Program-made: the position numbers and the translations under genes
Shown: piece by piece, positions 1 to 7,295 of the stretch
How positions within the stretch are numbered: position 1 is the first letter of the stretch
Layout: every line of letters starts with the position of its first letter
The notes under the pieces: generated by a model
Told to the model about the DNA's origin: nothing
What the model saw: the letters and a program-made list of their open reading frames with translations, nothing else
Databases searched by the model: none
Assembly: GCF_003345255.1 (NCBI RefSeq)
Contig: NZ_CP029331.1
Location: 806,001 to 870,000, forward strand
DNA length: 64,000 bases
Source: Pseudothauera hydrothermalis
Lineage (GTDB): Bacteria > Pseudomonadota > Gammaproteobacteria > Burkholderiales > Rhodocyclaceae
Reading direction: 5' to 3'

Positions 1-32
1 GCGGGGGTAGGCGCGCAATTCTAACCCAAAGC

Positions 33-60
33 CCGTGTGCCGCACTGGGGCGGCACACGG
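33..60 (-). terminator. Hairpin after the MscS gene
   Basis: A perfect 11-bp inverted repeat (arms 33-43 and 50-60, loop 44-49) lies 22 bases past the stop of the MscS-family gene. On the minus strand it is followed by GCTTTGGGTT, a poor T-tract, so it is a weak intrinsic terminator or a 3'-end stabilising hairpin. Confidence 0.5.
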
Positions 61-82
61 ATGGGGGCGCTGGTCACGTTCT

Positions 83-931
83 TCAATTGGCGGCCGCTGG
101 CGCACGGCCTTGGACCAGGTGCACGGTGCGCTGCGGGAAGGGAATGGTGATTCCGGCCGCCTCCAGGCGTTCTTTGGCCAGCTCTTGCAGTTCGAAATAG
201 GTCGGCCAGAAGTCCGCGGTGCCAGTCCACATGCGCAGCGAAAGATTCACCGAACTCTCACTCAGTGCGGCCAGCCACACTACGGGCGCGGGGTCTTTGC
301 GCACACGCGGGTCTGCGTGGGCGAGTTCCAGCAAAATGCTGCGCGCCAGCTTCACGTCGTCGTCATAGGCAATGCCGATGTTCAAATCCACCCGGCGGGT
401 TTCCTGGCGCGAGTAATTGACCACACTGCCGTTGGATAGAATTCCGTTTGGAATCACCACGGTTTTGTTGTCCGGGGTCAGCAAGACGGTGTGAAAAATC
501 TGGATTTGGCTGACGGTGCCGCCCATGCCTTGGGCTTCGATGTATTCGCCCACTTTGAAGGGACGGAAGATCAAGATCAGCACGCCGCCTGCAAAATTCG
601 ACAGGCTGCCCTGCAGCGCCAAACCGATGGCCAAGCCTGCAGCGCCGATCATGGCGATGAATGAAGTGGTTTCCACCCCCGCCATGCCGGCCACGCTGAC
701 CAATAGCAGAATTTTCAATACGATGCCCAGCAGACTGCCCAGAAAGCCATGCAGTGTCGGGTCGACGCCACGTCTGGCCAGCAGGGCCAGCAGGCCTTGG
801 TTGAGTTTGCCGACCAGCCACCAGCCGATCATCAGGGTCAGCAAGGCGAGCAGCAGCCGGCCGCCGTACTGCATGAGTATCGGCAGCCAGGTTTCTTGCA
901 TGCGGTTGAACATGCTGTTTACGTCTTCCAT
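83..931 (-). CDS. Small-conductance mechanosensitive channel, MscS family
   Basis: This is an inner-membrane channel that opens under membrane tension and releases solutes during hypo-osmotic shock. The 282-residue product is close to the 286 residues of E. coli MscS. Hydrophobic segments lie near residues 24-43, 60-80 and 85-115. The third is rich in Gly and Ala (AAGLAIGLALQGSLSNFAGG), the pore-helix pattern of MscS, and is followed by the beta-domain signature RPFKVGEYIE. The start at 931 is chosen because GAGGAG lies just upstream; the open frame continues about 20 codons further without a comparable ribosome binding site. It is a single-gene unit divergent from nudJ. The family is clear, the MscS subtype is inferred. 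Confidence 0.93.
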   Translation of the reverse strand: MEDVNSMFNRMQETWLPILMQYGGRLLLALLTLMIGWWLVGKLNQGLLALLARRGVDPTLHGFLGSLLGIVLKILLLVSVAGMAGVETTSFIAMIGAAGLAIGLALQGSLSNFAGGVLILIFRPFKVGEYIEAQGMGGTVSQIQIFHTVLLTPDNKTVVIPNGILSNGSVVNYSRQETRRVDLNIGIAYDDDVKLARSILLELAHADPRVRKDPAPVVWLAALSESSVNLSLRMWTGTADFWPTYFELQELAKERLEAAGITIPFPQRTVHLVQGRAPAAAN

Positions 932-1062
932 CGGAACTCCTCGCTGTAATCGTCTCGGGCTTGCCGATTGTCGCACTTGAGCGCGGCAGCGCAAACCGCA
1001 AGGCGCCTGATCCTGCGCGCGCGATGACCGCCTTTACGCGCTAGAATCGCGGCTTTGCACGG

Positions 1063-1527
1063 ATGCAGACGATGGCGCGGGACTGGAAACCCAATGTGAC
1101 CGTGGCGGCAGTCATCGAGCGCGACGGACGCTTTTTGCTGGTGGAGGAAGAGACCGCCGAGGGGCTGCGTTTCAACCAGCCGGCCGGACATTTGGAAGCG
1201 GGAGAATCGTTACCAGCCGCCAGTGTGCGCGAAACATTGGAAGAAGCCGCGTACCACTTCGTGCCCGAATATCTGGTTGGTATTTACCAATGGCCGCGTC
1301 CGCAAGGCGATCTGACCTATTTGCGCTTTGCGTTTGGCGGCCGGGTCAGTGGCCAGGAGCCGGGCCGCGTGCTGGACACCGGCATCGTGCGGGCAGTGTG
1401 GCTCACCCCGGACGAGATGCGCGCTTGCCGCGAGCGCCATCGCAGTCCGCTGGTGATGCAGTGCGTGGACGATTGGTTGGCCGGTCGCCGCTATGCGCTG
1501 GAGCTGATTCGCCACTACGACGCATGA
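1063..1527 (+). CDS. nudJ: Nudix hydrolase, NudJ-like phosphatase
   Basis: The 154-residue protein carries a Nudix box starting GHLEAGESLPAAS and ending RETLEEAA (about residues 46-67). The Glu residues needed for Mg2+ binding are present and the usual final Gly is replaced by Ala. NudJ of E. coli hydrolyses nucleoside tri- and diphosphates and HMP-PP, and its gene precedes mnmA. Here mnmA follows one gene later, which supports the assignment. A second in-frame ATG at 1072 is a possible start. A TAGAAT element at 1042-1047 could be its -10. The stop overlaps the next start as ATGA, implying translational coupling. Confidence 0.85.
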   Translation: MQTMARDWKPNVTVAAVIERDGRFLLVEEETAEGLRFNQPAGHLEAGESLPAASVRETLEEAAYHFVPEYLVGIYQWPRPQGDLTYLRFAFGGRVSGQEPGRVLDTGIVRAVWLTPDEMRACRERHRSPLVMQCVDDWLAGRRYALELIRHYDA

Positions 1528-2192
1528 GGCGGCTGTGCGGCATTTGGTTGGCTGTGGCGGCGCTGTCGGCGCAGGCCGATGCGACCGTCGCCGTTTGCTA
1601 CAACTACGGTTGCGCCGAGCGGGCGCAGGTGGTGTTTGCCGACGACGAGCTGGAGGCGGCCGATGCCCGCCTGCGCCAAGCCGGCAGTGCGGCCGAGGAG
1701 CGTGCGCTGCTGGCTGGCGTGCTCGGCGGGTTGTACCGCATTGCCGGCGAGCGATCGCCAGTGGGGGCGGACCGCGCCGGCAACCTGGCCGATTGGGGGG
1801 TGCATGGCCGTATGGATTGCATCGACCACTCGACCAGCACCACTGCGTTGCTCGAATTGCTGGCCGCACGGGGCAGTCTGCGCTATCACAAGGTGCTTGC
1901 GCCGGCGCGTCGCAGCCGTTTTCTTTTCCAGCATTTTGCCGCGGTCATCGAAGAGCTCGCCCCGCCCGCCCCGCTTGCCGCGCCGGTCAAGGTGCCGGAC
2001 CATGTCGGCTTAATGCTTTTTTTCTGCGACGATCCCGGGGTGCTCGCCGACATCCCGCCTCCGCCCGTGCCACCGCCGGGCAATCCGGGCGCGCAATTTG
2101 CGGTGGATAGCTGGTTCGTCAACAACGGCGAGCCGGCAGTGGTGCTGCCGTTGGCAGATTGGTTGAATGGAGACGGACCCAATGTCCAATAA
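1524..2192 (+). CDS. Secreted protein of unknown function between nudJ and mnmA
   Basis: This 222-residue product starts with a short basic and hydrophobic segment ending near LSAQADA, a probable Sec signal peptide with cleavage around residue 20, so it is predicted to be periplasmic. The mature part has Cys residues in [10 protein letters not shown] and GRMDCIDHS that could form disulfides, and a Pro-rich stretch (PPPPVPPPG) about 40 residues before the C-terminus. I do not recognise a domain. The start ATG at 1524 overlaps the nudJ stop (ATGA), and the 3' end overlaps mnmA by 11 bases, so the three genes look co-translated. Coding is supported by this packing and by the signal peptide; function is unknown. 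Confidence 0.75.
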   Translation: MRRLCGIWLAVAALSAQADATVAVCYNYGCAERAQVVFADDELEAADARLRQAGSAAEERALLAGVLGGLYRIAGERSPVGADRAGNLADWGVHGRMDCIDHSTSTTALLELLAARGSLRYHKVLAPARRSRFLFQHFAAVIEELAPPAPLAAPVKVPDHVGLMLFFCDDPGVLADIPPPPVPPPGNPGAQFAVDSWFVNNGEPAVVLPLADWLNGDGPNVQ

Positions 2193-3321
2193 CGTCGTAA
2201 AGCCCGGCACCGATCCGCAGGGCATGAAAGTGGTGGTCGGCATGTCCGGCGGAGTGGATTCTTCGGTGACTGCGCTGCTGCTCAAGCAGCAGGGTTATCA
2301 GGTCACCGGCCTGTTCATGAAGAACTGGGAAGATGACGACGATGAGCAGTACTGTTCCACCCGTCAGGACTTGGTGGACGTGGCTTCGGTGTGCGACGTG
2401 ATCGGCATCGACCTGGAAGTGGTGAACTTCAGCGCCGAGTATAAGCAGCGCGTGTTTGCCGATTTTCTGCGCGAATATCAAGCCGGGCGTACCCCCAACC
2501 CGGATGTTCTGTGCAATGCCGAGATCAAGTTCCGCTGCTTTCTCGATCACGCCATGCAAATGGGGGCAGACCGTATCGCCACCGGGCACTATGCCCAAGT
2601 GCGCGAATGGATCAACGACGGGCGCACTGAATACCAGTTGCTCAAGGCCGAGGACGGCACCAAGGACCAGAGCTACTTCCTTTACCGTCTTACCCAGGAA
2701 CAGCTGTCCAAGACCTTGTTTCCGTTGGGTGGTTTATACAAGCGCGAGGTGCGCAAGATCGCCGAACAAGCCGGCTTGCATGTGGCGACCAAGAAAGACT
2801 CCACCGGCATCTGCTTCATCGGCGAGCGCCCTTTTCGCGAGTTCCTGATGCGTTACCTGCCGACCAAGCCGGGCGAGATCCGCTGCCTGGACGATGAGCG
2901 GGTGCTGGGCGAACATCAAGGGCTGATGTATCACACCATCGGCCAGCGCAAGGGCTTGCATATCGGCGGGATCAAGGGCAATCAGGACGCCGCTGGCGAG
3001 CACGAAGCCTGGTATGTGGCCGCCAAAGACATCGACCGCAATGTGCTCTACGTGGTGCAGGGCCACGATCATCCGGCGCTCCTCAAAGACCGCCTGGTGG
3101 CCACCGATCTCAACTGGATTGCCGGACGCGATCCGCACACCCACTGGGTGTATACCGCTAAACCGCGCTACCGCACCCCGGATCAACCGTGCCAGATCGA
3201 TAGCATCGCCGACGGACGCGCGCAAATCGTCTTCGCCCAGCCGCAATGGGCGCTGACCCCGGGCCAAAGCGTGGTGGTGTACGAGTCCAAGGTGTGCCTG
3301 GGCGGTGGCGTGATCGTTTGA
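2182..3321 (+). CDS. mnmA: tRNA-specific 2-thiouridylase MnmA
   Basis: MnmA inserts sulfur at C2 of the wobble uridine in tRNAs for Lys, Glu and Gln, using ATP and a persulfide relayed through the Tus system. The N-type PP-loop motif GMSGGVDSS is at residues 20-28. The catalytic Cys pair is visible at C111 ([12 protein letters not shown]) and C211 ([10 protein letters not shown]). At 379 residues it is the usual length. The start at 2182 (MSNNVV) is preferred because GGAG at 2169-2172 has a 9-base spacer; an earlier in-frame ATG at 2167 lacks such a site. It overlaps the preceding gene by 11 bases and is the last gene of the nudJ operon. Confidence 0.96.
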   Translation: MSNNVVKPGTDPQGMKVVVGMSGGVDSSVTALLLKQQGYQVTGLFMKNWEDDDDEQYCSTRQDLVDVASVCDVIGIDLEVVNFSAEYKQRVFADFLREYQAGRTPNPDVLCNAEIKFRCFLDHAMQMGADRIATGHYAQVREWINDGRTEYQLLKAEDGTKDQSYFLYRLTQEQLSKTLFPLGGLYKREVRKIAEQAGLHVATKKDSTGICFIGERPFREFLMRYLPTKPGEIRCLDDERVLGEHQGLMYHTIGQRKGLHIGGIKGNQDAAGEHEAWYVAAKDIDRNVLYVVQGHDHPALLKDRLVATDLNWIAGRDPHTHWVYTAKPRYRTPDQPCQIDSIADGRAQIVFAQPQWALTPGQSVVVYESKVCLGGGVIV

Positions 3322-3423
3322 TTCGGTCCGGCTGTGCCGACGGGCGAAGGTTGTCCGGCCATTTGCCTACGGTGAGCACTTCCAGCTCGGCGCGGCTCAC
3401 CGGTTGTCATCCGGCTTTGCGCA

Positions 3424-4350
3424 CTAGGCCGGCGGTGTGGCGTGGGCCTCGGCACGGCAGCCGGCGTCGAACAGCGTACAGCGCTCGATGAACTCACGTG
3501 TGCTCTTGGGCATCGGCACCCGCGCACGGGTGATGTAAGCGATTAGATCGCGGCCCTGGCCGATCAGGCGCTGGCCGTCGGCCGCTTGCTGCTGTTTGGC
3601 CGGCGGGGCGTTGGCGGCAGCTTGCGCAGCGAAGCCGCCGAGCCGTTCGGCGGCGACCACGAAATCTGCCCAGACATCGAAAATTGCCTCATCGGTACGC
3701 AGCGTTTCGCATTTGTGTTTGGCGACCTCCGCATAGCGGCGCATTAGCGCCTCAGCGCCGTGAAACAGCGGCTGACAGGCCAGGGTGTCGATCATGGTCT
3801 GGGCGATGCGGTCGATGTCGCGCATGGTCTGAGCGATCTTGATGTAGCGGCTCTCGTAGAAGGCCTCGACCGGGATCGAGAAGGCGCGGAAGGGTTCGCC
3901 CCACAATTCGTCGATGCCCTCTTCGCCACTGCGGTGCAAAACCAGGCGTCCCAAGGACAGGGCTTCTTGCAAACAGGCCCCGCATTCGCGCATCAGCGCG
4001 TTATCTTGATCGATCTCCACGCCCTGTTCTTGAAGTTCCACCAGTTTGGTGAAGATGTCGGTGGCGCGGTTGAACAACGCGCCGGCGAGCATGGCCCCTT
4101 TGACCCGGCGGCGGGCCGGGTCGGTTTCGGCCTGAAAAGCCGCGCGCGCTTCGCCCACGCGACGCCCCGGGATGTTGATACCGTGTTCGACATGGTTGAA
4201 CAGGCGACGGGTCAGTGCGCCGATCAGCGCTTTTTTGGCTTGCAGGCTATCGACCGGCGGATCGTACATCTTGATCCAGTAGCCGTCGTAATGGATGCGT
4301 TTGACACCGTCGATCTCGCGCACGGTGCCGTTTGCGATCGGAGTGTTCAT
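3424..4350 (-). CDS. Conserved-looking cytoplasmic protein, unknown function
   Basis: The 308-residue protein has no signal peptide and no membrane segment and is predicted mostly helical with many Arg, Glu and Ala residues. Cys residues occur as ECGAC (near residue 125) and at four further positions towards the C-terminus, but no recognised metal motif is complete. I do not recognise the family. The gene is isolated: convergent with mnmA (102-base gap, no strong terminator seen) and 94 bases downstream of the DUF2062 gene on the same strand. Sustained coding and lack of another gene on either strand support it. Confidence 0.7.
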   Translation of the reverse strand: MNTPIANGTVREIDGVKRIHYDGYWIKMYDPPVDSLQAKKALIGALTRRLFNHVEHGINIPGRRVGEARAAFQAETDPARRRVKGAMLAGALFNRATDIFTKLVELQEQGVEIDQDNALMRECGACLQEALSLGRLVLHRSGEEGIDELWGEPFRAFSIPVEAFYESRYIKIAQTMRDIDRIAQTMIDTLACQPLFHGAEALMRRYAEVAKHKCETLRTDEAIFDVWADFVVAAERLGGFAAQAAANAPPAKQQQAADGQRLIGQGRDLIAYITRARVPMPKSTREFIERCTLFDAGCRAEAHATPPA

Positions 4351-4444
4351 CGAAGACAGGCTGAAGGATCCGAGCGAAACAGGCTGGCGACAGTCGGCCT
4401 GTTGTGGCAGCGGTTGGACGAGCTCACACCGCCCACCCGCTGTA

Positions 4445-4999
4445 TCAGAGCACCGGACGCAGCCCGCGCGCAGCCCGCTGCCGGCGACGCTTGATCACGA
4501 CTTTGATCCGCCAGACCAGGTGCGCAAGGACATAGCCGGTCACCGCGCCGACCACCGCCATCACCAGCATACCCAACACCAGCGGTTGCCCAATGCCGGT
4601 GATCCAGTGCCACAGATTGTCGAACCAGGATAGCGCCGCCATGGCCTGTTCGGCCTTGGCCTCGGCCAGCGCAGGGTCGGTGCCGGCATGACGGCCCAGC
4701 AGGGCGGCGCCGAGTTGGTAGGCGAAGTAATAGATGGGGGCGTAGGTGAAGGGGTTACTGATCAGCGTGGAGACGGCCGCAATCCACAGGTTGGCACGCC
4801 AGAACAACGAGGCCACCGCCGCTGCCGGAATTTGGGCCACTGGAATCATCAGGCCGAAAAAGGCGCCGATGGCGACCCCCTTGGCGACCGCACGGCGGTT
4901 GATCCGCCACAGGGATGGGTCGTGCAAGCGCGGGCCCAGCCAGCGCAGCAGGCGGCTTTGCTTGATGCTGTCCTGAGTGGGCAAAAAGCGATCGAACAT
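4445..4999 (-). CDS. DUF2062 family inner-membrane protein
   Basis: The 184-residue product contains the DUF2062 pattern: a basic N-terminus, a hydrophobic block AVAKGVAIGAFFGLMIPVAQ (about residues 38-57), a second with LWIAAVSTLISNPFTYAPIY (70-90) and a C-terminal hydrophobic helix near 135-160, followed by a very basic tail. Members are small inner-membrane proteins without an established biochemical role. The ATG at 4999 is used; an in-frame TTG at 5014 is possible, and neither has a clear ribosome binding site. It lies behind sixA on the same strand with a gap of about 180 bases. Confidence 0.85.
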   Translation of the reverse strand: MFDRFLPTQDSIKQSRLLRWLGPRLHDPSLWRINRRAVAKGVAIGAFFGLMIPVAQIPAAAVASLFWRANLWIAAVSTLISNPFTYAPIYYFAYQLGAALLGRHAGTDPALAEAKAEQAMAALSWFDNLWHWITGIGQPLVLGMLVMAVVGAVTGYVLAHLVWRIKVVIKRRRQRAARGLRPVL

Positions 5000-5180
5000 G
5001 GCGGTCAATGGCAATGATCCGACATCTTACGACAAGCGCGGCAAAGCACAACAGTCCTTGTCGAGCGCGGACGGTGCCCGGCGCCCTGGTGTCGATGCCT
5101 GCCTGCGGTGATACAGACGCCGTTCGAGCCAATAGACCACGAGTTGCGGGGCAAAATCCCGCGGCGGCGCAAATAGGATT

Positions 5181-5633
5181 TCAGCAGAAATCCGGAGAAA
5201 TCACCGCTCGCAACACGGTTTGGGTTTCGCCGTCGCGCACACGGTTGGTAAACCACCACAGCGCGCCTTTCTTGATGGTCCAGGGCGCCTCGGCGCCGGA
5301 CAGCAATAGCGCTGCCATGCGCCCGAGCGCCGGTTGGTGTCCGACTACCAGCACCGCGCCACTCGAATCCGGCCAGCCGGTGGCGGCGAGCAGGCCGGCG
5401 ACGTTGCCGTCGGGCCCCAGGGCGCTGACGACTTCGAACGCGTCGCTGAAAGCGGCGGCGGTCTGGCGGGTGCGTACCGTCGGGCTGCACAGGATGGTCA
5501 GACGCTTGGGGTGATGCTCGCGCAGCCAGGCAGCGATCCGCCGCGCCTGCTTGTGTCCGCGTTCGGTGAGTTCACGGGCATGGTCGGGGGTGCCATCTAC
5601 GGCTTCGGCGTGACGCCACAGCAGCAAATCCAT
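5181..5633 (-). CDS. sixA: Phosphohistidine phosphatase SixA
   Basis: SixA dephosphorylates phosphohistidine on HPt domains or phosphotransferase proteins such as NPr. The 150-residue protein begins MDLLLWRHAEA with the histidine-phosphatase RH signature at residues 7-8, and has the second conserved His in VVGHQPALGRMA near residues 96-99. Length matches the short SixA branch rather than phosphoglycerate mutases. It lies 69 bases downstream of the CYTH-CHAD gene on the same strand, so glnE, the CYTH-CHAD gene and sixA may be one transcription unit. Substrate is inferred from family only. Confidence 0.88.
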   Translation of the reverse strand: MDLLLWRHAEAVDGTPDHARELTERGHKQARRIAAWLREHHPKRLTILCSPTVRTRQTAAAFSDAFEVVSALGPDGNVAGLLAATGWPDSSGAVLVVGHQPALGRMAALLLSGAEAPWTIKKGALWWFTNRVRDGETQTVLRAVISPDFC

Positions 5634-5702
5634 ACGCTCCTCCAGTCGAAATGGGCGCCGACTCTACGCGGACGGTATTACGCCGATGTGAAGGCCGATG
5701 CC

Positions 5703-7217
5703 CTATTGGCGCCAGGGCGTCCGGCCCCACAGCAGCGGCTTGATCTCCTGCTGTATGCAACCGCGCAGGCGGGCGTAGCGCGGGCCATGCCAGCCGACGA
5801 TGAAAGCGGCTGCCGAGCGTAGCGCTTCATCTCCGGCTGACCAGTTCTCCAGCCGAGCGCGAGCGACGTCTACATCATTGAGAAAACCCAGCCGGGTTTG
5901 CGCGCGGGCTAGGGCGTCGAGATAGCGTTCGACCTGCTTTGCCGGGAACAAGGGGGCGAAGAACTCCACGCCGTAGCGCAGCCGTTTGAGGGCGATGCGC
6001 AGCGCATGCAGGTGAGCAGGAATGAGGCTGGCCGACGCTTCGAAGCGACGGCGGGCTTTTTTGCGCAAGCGGGTCAGTTGCAAACGTGCAAAGGTGGTGA
6101 GATCGGCGGCGCCAATGAGCGTGCTGCTGGGCAAACGATACAGGGCGAGGCTGAACGCCAGCATCAGGCGTCCCTGGGCGGCGGCATCGAGATTGCGCAC
6201 CGCGTCAGCACGTGCCCGGTCACGCGCGCCGCGGGCTGTTGCCAGCAGCCGGGGCAGGGCATCGCCCGCGATGAGCCCGTCGGCCACCACCGGCGCGAGC
6301 AGGTCTTCGTAAAGGACATCCAGGTCGCGGGCATCGCCGAAGCGGTTGGCGGTGTCACGCAGCGCCTCGTTCCACTCATCCACAAAGCCGGGCGGCAGCG
6401 CTGGCGCAAACAGGCGTAACAGCGAGCGCAGGCGGCGCAGCGCAACACGCAACTGGTGGATGAATTCCGGCTCATCGGTAAGTGCCGCGCCGGCAACATT
6501 GCCTTGCCACTGACGCAGGCAGGCAAAGGCCAGGTCGCGAAAAGCGTCGACCGGGTTCATGTCGGCACGCAGGCGCGAGGGTTCGGCGCGCAGCGGCTCG
6601 AGCGGCTGGTTCAGGAACAGGCGGTAGCCGCGCTCGGCCTTGGACAGATCGCTGGGCACCAGCGGCAGGCTGCGCGCCAGCTCGAGCGCCAGCTCAAGCA
6701 GATCGGCCGGCTGTCCGCTGCGCAGCTCCAGCTCCAGTTCGCAGATGGGCGCGGTGCGCTCGCCGGCGCGAATGTCGCCGCGGTCGATCATCAGCAGGAT
6801 TTCCACGCCATCGCCCGGCGCATACAGGCGGGTTTCGCGGCGGAAACGGGTGGTAAAGACCGGCACCAGCGCGGCTCTATGCTTGGCAAGCAGGCGGGCG
6901 GTGGCGGGATCGGTCACGGCCGAAAAATCGAAGTCGCCCGAAAACGGTTGTTCCCATTCGGGGCGAGTGCTCAGCCCGCCGGCAGAGGGTGCGGCACATT
7001 TGACCGTCTGCAGCCAAGCGCGCCCCTGACGGCGGGTGCGTACGGCAACCTTGCGCGCTTTGAGGGCGAGATCGGCTGTGTCGTAATAGGTGTTATCCAG
7101 GGTAGCGCTCGGGCCGAGCTTTTGTGCCGCGGCCACCAGTGGATGACGGCGCAGCGCGGATAACGATCTGGCCGGCAGGCTCAGCTTGAGTTCGATTTCC
7201 TGACTCATGGCGCGCAT
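5703..7217 (-). CDS. CYTH-CHAD protein, inorganic triphosphatase YgiF-like
   Basis: The N-terminal half is a CYTH domain opening with the ExExK signature as EIELKL, and the C-terminal half (from about residue 215) is a CHAD domain of paired helices rich in Arg, Lys and His, with FIHQLRVALRRLRSLLRLF and IALKRLRYGVEFF. CYTH enzymes hydrolyse triphosphates using metal, and CHAD domains bind polyphosphate. E. coli ygiF is adjacent to glnE as here. The ATG at 7217 has AGGGG 8 bases upstream; the internal ATG at 7208 (MSQEIE) is the alternative. Total 504 residues, 78 bases behind glnE. Confidence 0.92.
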   Translation of the reverse strand: MRAMSQEIELKLSLPARSLSALRRHPLVAAAQKLGPSATLDNTYYDTADLALKARKVAVRTRRQGRAWLQTVKCAAPSAGGLSTRPEWEQPFSGDFDFSAVTDPATARLLAKHRAALVPVFTTRFRRETRLYAPGDGVEILLMIDRGDIRAGERTAPICELELELRSGQPADLLELALELARSLPLVPSDLSKAERGYRLFLNQPLEPLRAEPSRLRADMNPVDAFRDLAFACLRQWQGNVAGAALTDEPEFIHQLRVALRRLRSLLRLFAPALPPGFVDEWNEALRDTANRFGDARDLDVLYEDLLAPVVADGLIAGDALPRLLATARGARDRARADAVRNLDAAAQGRLMLAFSLALYRLPSSTLIGAADLTTFARLQLTRLRKKARRRFEASASLIPAHLHALRIALKRLRYGVEFFAPLFPAKQVERYLDALARAQTRLGFLNDVDVARARLENWSAGDEALRSAAAFIVGWHGPRYARLRGCIQQEIKPLLWGRTPWRQ

Positions 7218-7295
7218 TGTATGCGCCCCTATGGCTGTTCGTCATGCGCGTAAATATTACAGGCATAGAAGGGCGCATGGCCTGCCAGGGACGCC

